A DNA stretch of 64,000 nucleotides from JACVCJ01 sp052437175 (GCA_052437175.1 JBQVOK010000002.1:434001-498000); one strand, 5' to 3'. Shown: positions 17,228 through 26,192, numbered from the stretch's first letter. Made by a program: numbers and translations. Notes: generated by a model from the letters alone, not told the origin.

Positions 17228-17574
17228 GTGACCAGAACAGACTTTATTTAGGCATCGGCATCGCCCTGCTGTATGTAACCGTGATCAGCGCTATTTTCAC
17301 GCCGCTGATCAACCACCGCACTACCGATTCCTATTTCCCGCTGATCCTGCTGGGCGTGATCCTGTTCGTACTTTCCAGCGGTATCCTGCTGGCCTACACC
17401 TGGAAAGGCATCGACCTGAAGAAACAGAAGAACCGCCGCTGGCTTATTGTTTTCCTGATCATTGCGCTGTACATCGCCCTGTTCAACGTGCCTTCGCTGA
17501 TCCTGCTGGCACCGGCACCACTGATCCTGCCTTTCCTCGGTTTCTGGTTCGCACGCCGTTTCTTTGAATGGTAA
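17224..17574 (+). CDS. small integral membrane protein
   Basis: A 116-residue protein with three to four predicted membrane helices (about residues 8-27, 38-58, 72-100), separated by a basic KKQKNRRW cytoplasmic loop. It starts at an ATG overlapping the previous stop (ATGA). No family recognised. Likely works with its soluble partner at the inner membrane; nothing more can be inferred. Confidence 0.7.
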   Translation: MSDQNRLYLGIGIALLYVTVISAIFTPLINHRTTDSYFPLILLGVILFVLSSGILLAYTWKGIDLKKQKNRRWLIVFLIIALYIALFNVPSLILLAPAPLILPFLGFWFARRFFEW

Positions 17575-17657
17575 TTCCCCGTCACAAAGGCCCATGCACG
17601 ACGACGAGCTATAGCTGAATTTCAGCAGGTTACGCAACCTTACTTCACAAGCTGCTG

Positions 17658-17665
17658 TACCTTTG
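17658..17665 (+). promoter_or_regulatory. orphan consensus -7 element
   Basis: TACCTTTG at 17658-17665 with no annotated gene downstream before a terminator at 17757. It suggests a short transcript. Confidence 0.45.
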
Positions 17666-17667
17666 CG

Positions 17668-17780
17668 TATACGCAATGTTCATAAAACCTTCTTGTGTAT
17701 TCCATAGAAATGCGCAACTTTGTAGGGCTTTAAGCCCTCTCTATATTCCCTCTTGACCCCTACTTGTAGGGGTTTTTTTG
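17668..17780 (+). ncRNA. candidate small RNA or micro-ORF transcript
   Basis: A promoter-like -7 box at 17658-17665, about 110 nt with a hairpin at 17724-17738 (AGGGCTTTAAGCCCT), and a rho-independent terminator at 17757-17779 bound a short unit. Inside lies a 26-codon ATG frame at 17676-17756 whose stop touches the terminator stem. Either a regulatory RNA or a short peptide is possible. It resembles none of the classical bacterial RNAs I know (4.5S, 6S, tmRNA, RNase P). Confidence 0.35.
17757..17779 (+). terminator. rho-independent terminator
   Basis: Stem CCCCTAC (17757-17763) with GTAGGGG (17766-17772), two-base loop, seven T residues. Confidence 0.75.
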
Positions 17781-17863
17781 TGGGGTAAATGAAGTCGCGC
17801 CATTTTAAATACGAGAATTCCTTAGAAGCTGTATTAGAGAGATCCGATACCAGCAGAATATTA

Positions 17864-18703
17864 TCAATTATGGCGCAATACTGCTCTTACACTAATACTC
17901 CCTTGATTTTCCCACCCAGGCCCAATTGGGCCTAATACTAAACCATTTAATGACATTACCTCTTCACCAGTCTGACCAAAGGGCAACATTCTAAGCTGAC
18001 TTTTTTGTTCCGGATACCAATATGTGCCAACAAAATCTAATCGCACTGGAACATTATCGGCGTTATCTTCTAACAATACAACACAGCTACCCAAATACAC
18101 ATTGTTAGAAAATCTTTCACTCAGAGCCGCACTACAGATCAAAATATTGCCTATCCTTCCATAACCTAATCGCAAATGAACATTTCTAGAAATACTGGGG
18201 CTTGTATTATGATAATATATTCCAAAAGCTAAAGTATCATTCAATCTTGCCGTTCTCAACAAACCCCAATATTCTGGCGACGAGAAAGATAAATCACGTG
18301 GTGTCTGAGTTACATTATTCACCCTTAGTATGGGTAGATCATTTTCAAAAGAGTTAAACTCTGTTTGATTGTCCTTGTATGGCATGTATACATTAGTGTA
18401 CCCATCGATTCCCAAAGAGACACTTGAAATTATTAGTGCAAAAATTGATAGAAAAAAAGATATGGCATAAGCTATTGTTTTTGCACCACTGAGCCTCTTT
18501 CCATTCAGCCAAAGAGATGTTATGGATAAAAACAAACCTATTAAAGCAAATACGCTACTTGCAATACATACAAAACCAAGATAAAAGGGCCAAGATTTAA
18601 ACTCACCTACATTCTCAGAAGTTCTGCTTTCAAATTTTTTTGTCAATATATAAGCAATTAATGATGAAAGGACACCAAGTGCAATTGCAATGATATGTTC
18701 CAT
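17864..18703 (-). CDS. AT-rich membrane protein of unknown function
   Basis: A 279-residue protein with three N-terminal membrane helices (about residues 4-18, 40-65, 78-100), then an extracytoplasmic domain of about 170 residues with YHNTSPSISRNVHLRLGYGRIG and a C-terminal LVLGPIGPGWENQG segment. Base composition is clearly lower in GC than the flanking core genes, which suggests acquisition. No family recognised. A -7 box (TATATTTG at 18734-18741 on the reverse strand) lies about 30 nt upstream. Confidence 0.72.
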   Translation of the reverse strand: MEHIIAIALGVLSSLIAYILTKKFESRTSENVGEFKSWPFYLGFVCIASSVFALIGLFLSITSLWLNGKRLSGAKTIAYAISFFLSIFALIISSVSLGIDGYTNVYMPYKDNQTEFNSFENDLPILRVNNVTQTPRDLSFSSPEYWGLLRTARLNDTLAFGIYYHNTSPSISRNVHLRLGYGRIGNILICSAALSERFSNNVYLGSCVVLLEDNADNVPVRLDFVGTYWYPEQKSQLRMLPFGQTGEEVMSLNGLVLGPIGPGWENQGSISVRAVLRHN

Positions 18704-18733
18704 ACTTTTGCTTTATAATTAATCAATAATGCA

Positions 18734-18741
18734 CAAATATA
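18734..18741 (-). promoter_or_regulatory. -7 element for the AT-rich membrane protein gene
   Basis: Reverse strand TATATTTG, 30 nt before the ATG. -33 element not clear. Confidence 0.5.
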
Positions 18742-18989
18742 TACAATATTGTAAATTAAAACGCTACGAGTACTTAAAATCAAATTAAACGGTTACGATA
18801 CAATTCAAACTGATGCTTCCTGAAAGAGAATACTAATATTTTATTGACTAAGAACCAATTGCAAGGCCGTCACTGGCTCATAACTTTATTTTACTCAAAT
18901 CAAATGATTAAGTTAAATAAAGAACAATTACTCCTCTACACAAACAATACTCATGGCAATCTCGGGCTGCCCCAACCAGCATTCACCAT

Positions 18990-19337
18990 TCAAAAAAGTT
19001 GTATCTCCATTTTATACCGCTTTGTATCGATGTCAAACCAGCTGGGATCATCCGCATCAGACACACACACGCCAATATCTAAATTTCTTGCGAACCTGCT
19101 TAATGCTTTGTTTCCAAATTTTAAGGTCAGTTCGTATTCCGTTTGTCCGTCCCTGCCTATAAAAGCTTTCAGTCTAACCTGTCTTGTGTCGTTTACAGAT
19201 TTTAAAGAATAAGCACTGTCGGGTTCACTTAATAAAATACCGTCACACCAAAAGCCTTTGATCTTATCATCATCCGAATGTTCAAACGCTTTACAGATTG
19301 CACATTCTAAAAAATCACGAAATTCCCGGTCTAACAT
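18990..19337 (-). CDS. hypothetical protein, possible immunity-like small protein
   Basis: A 115-residue acidic cytoplasmic protein. It has VRLKAFIGRDGQTEYELTLKF (given here in part as EYELTLKFGNKALSRFARN) and a C-terminal DADDPSWFDIDT motif that I associate with Bacteroidota orphan proteins near polymorphic-toxin or accessory loci; this is recollection rather than a named family. A 122-residue frame on the opposite strand overlaps it but has less convincing composition. Located in the AT-rich stretch. Confidence 0.6.
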   Translation of the reverse strand: MLDREFRDFLECAICKAFEHSDDDKIKGFWCDGILLSEPDSAYSLKSVNDTRQVRLKAFIGRDGQTEYELTLKFGNKALSRFARNLDIGVCVSDADDPSWFDIDTKRYKMEIQLF

Positions 19338-19414
19338 TTAGTCTTTTATTTCTTTTGGATGAACGCTAAAATTCAAACGAAATCCTCAAGGCTTATCCAA
19401 TTGTCTATCCATAA

Positions 19415-20608
19415 TTATTCCGCGTTCCGTTCCCTTCCGCTCCGGTCTATATAAAACGTTCTCTTTCCCAGCGTAACGCGCGCCCTTCCCTTTTTGAAAG
19501 GGCCACCATGCACGTATGTAAAAGGGATCAGAAACTTGCCGGACGAATTAATATACCCGTATTTTTCATTGCGTTTTACCGCGGCCATGCCCTCCGAAAA
19601 ATCATCTGCAAAATCATACTGAAAAGGTATTTTTTCCTCTCCCTTTTCGTCCACATAGCCCCATTTGCCATCCTGTTTCACGGCGATTAGGCCTTCTGAA
19701 AAAGAACCCACATCTTCATATTTCAGGGGAAGCAGTTCAGTACCTGCCAGGTCTATCATTCCCCATTTGTCCTCCAGCGAAACAGTAGCTTTTCCTTTAT
19801 AAAAGCTGCCGGCATCTTCATACCTCAGGGGAATTACCACCCTGCCCGTTTTATCAATAAAGCCCGATCTTCCGTTTAATTCCACCGCGGCCAGGCCTTC
19901 CGTAAAAGCCCCGGCAAAATCATAAAGTGGTTCCACAACCATCTTGCCCGTTCTGTCAATATAGCCACTCTTGCCATCGCGTCTCACAAGGGCCATTCCA
20001 TCTGAAAAAGCCTCTGCCTCGTCATACGTTTCCCAGGGGCTGACCAGGTTGCCGGCTTTATCTATATATCCGTAGGTATCGCCCGATTTAACCAATGCCA
20101 GTCCTTCCGAAAAATCCCCGGCAAAATCGTAGCTGAGTTCTATCACTACTTTTCCCGTTTTATCAATAAAGCCCCATTTGTCATCGATCGCCACACGGGC
20201 AAGGTCTTCCGAAAAACCACTGGTAAAACCATAAACAGGTTCTATCACCCATTTGCCGGTTCTATCGATATACCCTCTCTTTCCGTTCAGTCTCGCTAAC
20301 GCAAGGCCGTCCTGAAACCGGCCGGCTGAACTGAATTTCAGGGGAATCACCACTTTCCCGCTGGTATCTACAAAGCCGGATTTTCCATTAATACTTAATT
20401 CGGCCAGGCCTTCGTAATACTCACCTAATGAACCATTTCCCCAGGGGTCTTCCGCCTGTAAAACAACCTTTCCGCTGTTATCTTTTAACCCATATCGTCC
20501 CTGGCTATCCTGGAAGAGTTTCAGGTCCTGCGTATCAGATCCCGGCTTCTGACTCTGCCCGCAAGCTGCTATAAGAAGGATGCAAAAACTTATACACGTA
20601 GTTTTCAT
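19415..20608 (-). CDS. WG-repeat lipoprotein
   Basis: A 397-residue exported lipoprotein (lipobox IAAC) consisting almost entirely of WG repeats, about nine units of roughly 43 residues. The pattern is (W/Y)G(F/Y)IDKTGKVVIP..YD.A..FSEGLA.V, for example KWGFIDKTGKVVIEL and KWGYVDEKGEEKIP. WG-repeat proteins probably form an extended beta solenoid or beta propeller for binding at the surface; ligands are unknown. Moderate GC suggests it lies at the core side of the accessory patch. Confidence 0.85.
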   Translation of the reverse strand: MKTTCISFCILLIAACGQSQKPGSDTQDLKLFQDSQGRYGLKDNSGKVVLQAEDPWGNGSLGEYYEGLAELSINGKSGFVDTSGKVVIPLKFSSAGRFQDGLALARLNGKRGYIDRTGKWVIEPVYGFTSGFSEDLARVAIDDKWGFIDKTGKVVIELSYDFAGDFSEGLALVKSGDTYGYIDKAGNLVSPWETYDEAEAFSDGMALVRRDGKSGYIDRTGKMVVEPLYDFAGAFTEGLAAVELNGRSGFIDKTGRVVIPLRYEDAGSFYKGKATVSLEDKWGMIDLAGTELLPLKYEDVGSFSEGLIAVKQDGKWGYVDEKGEEKIPFQYDFADDFSEGMAAVKRNEKYGYINSSGKFLIPFTYVHGGPFKKGRARVTLGKRTFYIDRSGRERNAE

Positions 20609-20639
20609 ACTGAATCGGTTTTAGTCGTGTTCCGGGCTT

Positions 20640-22331
20640 TTATTCGTTCATCCGCTGTTCTTCCCGCCCTGTCAGCAGATCGGTGAGGCTAAGTCCCAGG
20701 GCCAGCAGAGGCAGCATAATACCGCCGATGGCGTTGAACCAGAGAAAGTGTACATCGGTAAATATGTCGATCAGGATCACGGTTACCTGCGTTACGGCCG
20801 CGGCCGTAAGTACCTGCCAGGCCCGCGTACGCTTCAGGAAGAAGGCGCAGAGGAAAATACCCAGGATGGTACCGTAGAAAATACTACCCATGTAGTTCAC
20901 CGCTTCGATGAGCGTGCCCAGGCGATTGGCAAACAGCGCAAAGATGGTAGCCAGCACGCCCCAGCCTAAGGTGGCCCACTTGGTGAAGCGTACCACAAAA
21001 TCTTCGCTCAGCGTTTTGCCGGAAAGGCGTTTGTAAAAGTCGAAAGCCGTAGTGGTGGCCAGGGCATTCAGTTCGGAACTGGTGCTGGACATACTGGCCG
21101 AAATGATCACCGAAATGATGAGGCCCAGCATGCCCGCCGGCAACACCTGGTATACAAAAAAGAAGAATACGTAATTGGTATCATTGGTATCGGCGCCTTT
21201 GTGTGCTTCGCGGATCACTTCGCCCGTTTTTTTACGCAGGGCGTTCTGTTCGGCATGCAGGCCGCGCAGTTCCGCGGACAGTGCTTCCTTACGCGACTCA
21301 TTGGCGCCTTTCACCGCATCCAGGTACTGTACGGCGGCTTTCTCCTGACGGCCGCGGATGTCCTGCTGTTCGGCGATGAGTTCTGTACGTTTTGCGTCCG
21401 GCACTTTTTCGTCCATAGCCTTGTTGAAGGACAGTGGTGCGGGAAAGAACACGTAATACACGTACAGCAGTACCCCAATGAGCAGGATGCCGAACTGCAT
21501 CGGTATCTTCATAAAACCGTTAAAGATCATGCCCAGGCGGCTCTGCGTTTCCGAAGCGCCGGAAAGGTAACGACCCACCTGCGACTGGTCGGTACCGAAG
21601 TACGACAGGGCCAGGAAAAAGCCCCCGATAAGGCCTGACCAGATATTGTATTCGCCCTTGAGTGAAAAGCTGGTGTCGATGGCATTGAGTTTGCCCGTAG
21701 CACCGGCCACGTGCAGCGTATCTGTGAAGGACAGCGGAATTTTCTGCATCATGAGCACGGCGGCAAAGATCATACCGGCGAAGATCACGAACATTTGGGT
21801 CTTCTGCGTTTCGGCTACGGCTTTGGCACCGCCCGTAAGTGTGTAAAACACCACAATGGCTCCGGTAAACACTACGGTAAGACTGATGTCCCAACCGAGT
21901 ACGGCGCTCAGCACCAGGGCCGGCGCAAAGATGGTGAAACCGGCGGCCAGTCCGCGCTGTACCAGGAACAGCGAAGCAGCCAGCAGGCGCACGTACACAT
22001 TATAGCGACTTTCCAGTATTTCGTAGGCGGTACGGGCATTCTGGCGTTTATAGATGGCGATGGCCACGGCGCTCACTACGATAATAGCCAGGGGCAGCCC
22101 GAAGTAATACTGCACAAAACGCAGTCCATCGTCAAAAGCCTTGCCCGGTGCCGATAAAAAGGTGATGGCGCTGGCCTGGGTGGCCATAACCGAAATACCC
22201 ACGGTAAACCAGTTGAGTCCGCCGCCGTCATAGTACGCACTGCCCGAACTCTTTTTGCGGGCTCTCCAGAGTCCGTAGACAATGATAAAGGCCTGTGTGG
22301 AAAGTAAAATGATCCAGTCGATAGGTCTCAT
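20640..22331 (-). CDS. sodium:solute symporter (SSS family) with large cytoplasmic insertion
   Basis: A 563-residue transporter of the SSS family with about 13 membrane helices. Recognisable parts: ATQASAITFLSAPGKAFDDGLRF (core ASAITFLSAPGKAF), LVQRGLAAGFTIFAPALVLS, and STSSELNALATTTAFDFYK. Between helices, around residues 305-375, an 80-residue charged helical insert (ELIAEQQDIRGRQEKAAVQY and ELRGLHAEQNALRKK) looks like a coiled coil. Solute unknown. It starts two bases after the stop of the 32-residue membrane micro-ORF, itself overlapping the PIG-L gene: a tight three-gene operon. A substrate released by the PIG-L hydrolase is a natural guess. Confidence 0.9.
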   Translation of the reverse strand: MRPIDWIILLSTQAFIIVYGLWRARKKSSGSAYYDGGGLNWFTVGISVMATQASAITFLSAPGKAFDDGLRFVQYYFGLPLAIIVVSAVAIAIYKRQNARTAYEILESRYNVYVRLLAASLFLVQRGLAAGFTIFAPALVLSAVLGWDISLTVVFTGAIVVFYTLTGGAKAVAETQKTQMFVIFAGMIFAAVLMMQKIPLSFTDTLHVAGATGKLNAIDTSFSLKGEYNIWSGLIGGFFLALSYFGTDQSQVGRYLSGASETQSRLGMIFNGFMKIPMQFGILLIGVLLYVYYVFFPAPLSFNKAMDEKVPDAKRTELIAEQQDIRGRQEKAAVQYLDAVKGANESRKEALSAELRGLHAEQNALRKKTGEVIREAHKGADTNDTNYVFFFFVYQVLPAGMLGLIISVIISASMSSTSSELNALATTTAFDFYKRLSGKTLSEDFVVRFTKWATLGWGVLATIFALFANRLGTLIEAVNYMGSIFYGTILGIFLCAFFLKRTRAWQVLTAAAVTQVTVILIDIFTDVHFLWFNAIGGIMLPLLALGLSLTDLLTGREEQRMNE

Positions 22332-22332
22332 A

Positions 22333-22431
22333 TCAGCTAAAGCGGGCCTCCACTCCCCATAGAAGGACCATCAGCAGCAGGAGCCACAACACCAGGGCTA
22401 CGTATATCCGGGGCCAGTTAATTTTTTTCAT
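22333..22431 (-). CDS. 32-residue single-span membrane micro-protein
   Basis: A short frame translating as a basic N-terminus (MKKINWPRIYV), a 17-residue hydrophobic helix (ALVLWLLLLMVLLWG) and a short VEARFS tail. It begins 14 nt inside the end of the PIG-L gene and its stop lies one base before the symporter ATG (TGATATG). Its position, tight overlaps and clean membrane helix argue that it is translated. It could be an accessory subunit of the symporter, like small subunits known for other SSS transporters; that role is inference. Confidence 0.6.
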   Translation of the reverse strand: MKKINWPRIYVALVLWLLLLMVLLWGVEARFS

Positions 22432-24877
22432 ATCGGGGCGCTTCAATAAAGTTCAGGAAAAGACGCATAGCTCCGGCATGACCGGCAGGTACCTGGCGAA
22501 AGAACGAAAGCCCGGTATAGATAAAGTCTCCCCGGCCATAGGTAGCATAGAGCAGGGCATTGTCCGACGGTTTCTCGCCAGGATCGGCCATCCGCAGCAG
22601 GGGCGTATATTCCGCTGCCACGTTGCCGGGGTAATAGAGTCCGCGTTCCTGCACCCAGTCGCTGAAATCGGCCTGTGTAATGCCTTTCATAAGCGGGTGC
22701 GCGGGCTGCAGTATTTCAACGGCCGCATTTTCATCGGTTACACGGTCGCGCGAGATGTCCATTTTATACGGTCCGATCTCTTTCGTGAGCAGGGAGGCCG
22801 TGGTATTGTACTGCACGATGAGGCGTCCGCCGTTCTTCACATAGTCCATGAGCAGGGGCTGGTATTTTACCAGCTCGTTGCGGGTATTGTAGGCGCGTAT
22901 ACCACAGATGATCACGTCGTAGCGCTGCAGTTTTCCTTCCGTAAAATCTTCACTTTTAATATATTCCAGCTTATAGGCTAACTGCAGCAGGGCGTCGGGA
23001 AGTTTGTCGCCGGCACCTTCGATGTAGCCAATGCGCTTGGTAGGCTGCGGCACATTCTTTACGATGCAGACCGGTACTTCCAGCACATTTTGTATGGTCT
23101 GGGCCGGTATATGCGGGTATTCGATACGGCGGGTGGTGAACGCGATCTGGCGTTCGCCTTCCCAGATCTCTACCCGGTAGCTGTTGCGGTTGGCGGCGGC
23201 GGCATTATCGGTAAAACGTATTTCGCGGTCGTTCATGCCGCCTTTTTTCATAGGCTGAATCTCGCGGCGGAATACTTCCTCACCGGTTTTACTGTTCTTT
23301 ACGCGCAGGCTCATACCCGATATGTCTCTGTTGGCAGAGAATGTTACGTGAAAGGTTACCTGGTTCGTGGTAGAAAACACCACGGGTTTATTCGCATTCA
23401 ATACCATATCGGCCATAAACACCGGGTAACGGTAGGTTTCGCCGATATCGGGCTGTGTCTTTTTGTAAATAAGCGGAATGTTACGTACGATCGGCTCCCC
23501 TTCCACCCAGAACGTAACGGGAACGGAATAGGGCTGATCTACCGGGTAAGGCAATACCTTAAAGGGTTCGGGGTACACAAAAAAGCCGTTTTCGATGCCA
23601 TTGCGCAACCAGTACGGTGTACTTACCAGTCCGGAAGCCTTGTACTCAAGGGAATCGCTAACGATCTCGCCCTGTTTTACAGGCTGTGAACTGCTTTTTC
23701 CGTCTTTCTGTATCTCAAAACGAACGGCCTGGGGCGAACTGCTGAGCACTTCCAGCTGCACAACGGGATCTTCGTTGGCGGCAAATTCATATTTACGCAG
23801 CAGGGCTTCGGCAAAAATACCGGAGCATTGCAGGATGATCTCGTCCAGTTCGGCCAGTTTCTGCGTTTTCCAGCTGCTTTCGGGCAGAGCCTTGATCTTA
23901 CGGCGCAGCGCTACGAGTGCCGGCACGCTCTGGTAAGGTTTATCAAAAGAATAGGCCGAAAGAATGGCCGCGATGCTTTTATCGATGCCTTTAGCACCGG
24001 GTACGCGGTTCCAGCTGAGGTCAATGCCTTCGAAAAGGTCTGTGGCGGCGCTATCTCCGCCCAGGTATTTCAGGTATTCGATCTCCGAACCCCGCTGACG
24101 CGCAGAACCAAAGCCCTGGGAACGGTGCATGGAACGGCTTTCAGCGGCCATTTCGCCATACCACACGCCTAATTGCGGGTTGTATTTACCGATGTCCACA
24201 CTCAGCAGACCGGTTTTGTCGTAATCTTTATTTCCGAAGAAGAACCAGCTGGTATTCCAGTAAATGCGTTTTACCTGGTGTGGCTGCACATACGTAAGCT
24301 GTTCGGGGTAACGTTTGGGATCGACCGCTGCGGAAAATGCCTCCAGGGCCAGCTGTGCCGAAGCCGTATGATGGCCGTGTGTAGGGCCTGGCACCGGCGA
24401 GAAACGGGTTACGATCACATCGGGCTTCAGGTAACGGACCATAAACACTACATCGCCCAGCAGGGTATTGCGGTCCCAGATGCCAAAGGTTTCCTGCGGA
24501 TTTTTACTGAACCCGAAGTCCAGGGCCCTTGTAAAATACTGCTTAGCCCCGTCGATATTGCGGGCGGCCAGCAGTTCCTGCGTGCGGATGATGCCCAGCT
24601 CCTCGCTCTGTTCGGTACCGATGAGGTTTTGTCCGCCGTCGCCGCGGGTAAGCGAGAGGTAGGAGGTCTCCAGCGACTTTTCCCGGGCAAAATAGGTAAG
24701 CATGCGGGTATTTTCATCGTCGGGATGCGCGGCTACATACAGCACATTGCCGCACACGGAGAGTTTTTTAAGCATCAGGTAGATCTCGGCCGAGCTGCGG
24801 CTGCGGTTCATATAGGGTTGGGCGTACAGGCCTGCGGCCATGCACAGGAGTGCAAGTACGATTGTTGTTCGCTTCAT
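22418..24877 (-). CDS. PIG-L family deacetylase with C-terminal ThuA-like domain
   Basis: An 819-residue exported protein with signal peptide (GLYAQ). Residues about 35-260 form a PIG-L/LmbE zinc hydrolase: AAHPDDENT, RGDGGQN, and the second metal His in PTHGHHTAS. The middle contains beta-sandwich regions; around residues 600-790 a ThuA-like Rossmann segment follows (KRIGYIEGAGDKLPDA, VIICGIRAYN, NGGRLIVQYNT). It probably removes an acyl group from a sugar or mycothiol-like compound in the periplasm. The ATG at 24877 fits the signal peptide; the upstream 54 codons are not needed. It heads the micro-ORF-symporter operon. Confidence 0.88.
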   Translation of the reverse strand: MKRTTIVLALLCMAAGLYAQPYMNRSRSSAEIYLMLKKLSVCGNVLYVAAHPDDENTRMLTYFAREKSLETSYLSLTRGDGGQNLIGTEQSEELGIIRTQELLAARNIDGAKQYFTRALDFGFSKNPQETFGIWDRNTLLGDVVFMVRYLKPDVIVTRFSPVPGPTHGHHTASAQLALEAFSAAVDPKRYPEQLTYVQPHQVKRIYWNTSWFFFGNKDYDKTGLLSVDIGKYNPQLGVWYGEMAAESRSMHRSQGFGSARQRGSEIEYLKYLGGDSAATDLFEGIDLSWNRVPGAKGIDKSIAAILSAYSFDKPYQSVPALVALRRKIKALPESSWKTQKLAELDEIILQCSGIFAEALLRKYEFAANEDPVVQLEVLSSSPQAVRFEIQKDGKSSSQPVKQGEIVSDSLEYKASGLVSTPYWLRNGIENGFFVYPEPFKVLPYPVDQPYSVPVTFWVEGEPIVRNIPLIYKKTQPDIGETYRYPVFMADMVLNANKPVVFSTTNQVTFHVTFSANRDISGMSLRVKNSKTGEEVFRREIQPMKKGGMNDREIRFTDNAAAANRNSYRVEIWEGERQIAFTTRRIEYPHIPAQTIQNVLEVPVCIVKNVPQPTKRIGYIEGAGDKLPDALLQLAYKLEYIKSEDFTEGKLQRYDVIICGIRAYNTRNELVKYQPLLMDYVKNGGRLIVQYNTTASLLTKEIGPYKMDISRDRVTDENAAVEILQPAHPLMKGITQADFSDWVQERGLYYPGNVAAEYTPLLRMADPGEKPSDNALLYATYGRGDFIYTGLSFFRQVPAGHAGAMRLFLNFIEAPRYEKN

Positions 24878-25079
24878 ATTACAAGTATAACAAAAAGGTT
24901 CCGCGGCAGGTGCAAAAAACACAGGTTTAACAAAGGGCCGGGGCCAGGCTTCTGCACACAAAAAACAGGTTTTCAATACAGTACAAAATACCACTGGAAT
25001 AGCTGTTCCGTTCGAATAACAAAAAAATAACAGCCGCATTTTTCAGATAAAAAGCAGAAGGTCTTTTATTTGCAATGCA

Positions 25080-25592
25080 ATGAAAAAGGCCGTTATATCC
25101 ATACTCCTCACCCTGGCTGTCACCGAATTTTCGCTGCAAGGCAATGCACAGAGCACTAAAAGCATCACCCTGCACCCGGATACCTACTTCTCGCTCACCA
25201 ACGAGATGATCAGCATGGCGCGTAAGTATATCGGCACGCCTTATGTATACGGCGGCAAAACGGCCAAAGGCTTCGACTGTTCGGGCTTTATGTATTTCCT
25301 GTTCAAGGAGTTCGGCTATACCATTTCGCCCTCCAGCCGCGAGCTGTATACCTTCGGGCAGAAAGTAGACAAAGGCTGTGTACAGATCGGCGATTTTGCC
25401 TTCTTCAAAGGCCGCAAGAGTTCTACCATCGGCCACGTAGCCCTGGTGATCGGCGTTAACGGCGACCAGTTCGACATTATCCACGCCACCAACGGCAAAG
25501 GCATTACCATCGATCACAATTTCATGAGCCTGAGCTATTACAAGTCTCGCTTCCTTTCCTTCCGCCGTCCGTTCGATTTTTGCTGGGATTAG
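25080..25592 (+). CDS. NlpC/P60 cysteine peptidase, exported
   Basis: A 170-residue C40-family peptidase with signal peptide (about 1-23). The active-site Cys is in FDCSGFMYFLF, the His in GHVALV and the third residue in IHATN, all in the proper order. Family members cut D-gamma-Glu to diaminopimelate bonds in peptidoglycan stem peptides. Start at the ATG at 25080 after a near-consensus -7 element. Divergently transcribed from the PIG-L operon. Full length for a single-domain enzyme. Confidence 0.9.
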   Translation: MKKAVISILLTLAVTEFSLQGNAQSTKSITLHPDTYFSLTNEMISMARKYIGTPYVYGGKTAKGFDCSGFMYFLFKEFGYTISPSSRELYTFGQKVDKGCVQIGDFAFFKGRKSSTIGHVALVIGVNGDQFDIIHATNGKGITIDHNFMSLSYYKSRFLSFRRPFDFCWD

Positions 25593-26064
25593 AAAAAGCT
25601 ATTAGCTGATAGCTTAAAGCATACTTCGACAAACATCCGCGGGAAATCTGCGACATCTGCGGGAGCATTAAAAGCTTTGAGCTGATAGCCTATAGCTTAC
25701 TTCGTATCTCCACTATAAACATCTGCGGGAAATCTGCGCAATCTGCGGGAGTATTAAAAAGCGTTGAGCAGAGAGCTTATAGCTAACTCTCTGTTTCCAC
25801 TATAAACATCTGCGGAAAATCTGCGCAATCTGCGGGAGTATTAAAAGCTTTGAGCTGATAGCCTATAGCTTACTTCGTATCTCCACTATAAACATCCGCG
25901 GGAAATCTGCGACATCTGCGGGAGTATTAAAGCTGAGAGCTTATAGCTGACTTCGTATTTCCACTATAAACATCTGCGGAAAATCTGCGCAATCTGCGGG
26001 AGTATTGAATAGCTTTTAGCTGGGAGTTTATAGCATACTTCGACATACATCTGCGAGTATACCT
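25591..26064 (+). repeat. five-copy hierarchical tandem repeat
   Basis: No gene in 25593-26192. Copies beginning ACATCYGCGG start at 25633, 25719, 25806, 25892 and 25970 (spacing 86, 87, 86, 78), with a degraded sixth at 26048. Each copy contains three sub-repeats of ATCTGCGGGA, then GTATTAAA, then AGCT-rich near-palindromes (AGCTGATAGCCTATAGCT), then CTTCGTATCTCCACTATAAAC. Array structure is direct observation. Short ATCTGCGGGA-type elements are, as I recall, widespread in Bacteroidota intergenic regions; function unknown. Confidence 0.85.
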
Positions 26065-26137
26065 GAAGACGTTTAGCCATCCTGTTATACTTTGACTACT
26101 TTTTAATATAACTACTTTTCTCTTTAGAAAAAGCATC

Positions 26138-26145
26138 TATATTTG
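26138..26145 (+). promoter_or_regulatory. -7 element for the Mrr-like/TPR gene
   Basis: TATATTTG at 26138-26145, with TTTC at 26117-26120 as a possible -33 element. The ATG is at 26193. Confidence 0.55.
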
Positions 26146-26192
26146 CATCGTCATAGACAAACATCGCTTGCGATAATCAATACAATTTGGCT

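Noticed and set aside
18844..19212. Plus-strand 122-codon frame opposite the small hypothetical protein
   Set aside because: Composition is poor and the minus-strand frame has the recognisable DDPSWFDID ending.
25591..26064. CRISPR array
   Set aside because: Units of 78-87 bp are conserved across their whole length, without unique spacers and with sub-repeats inside.
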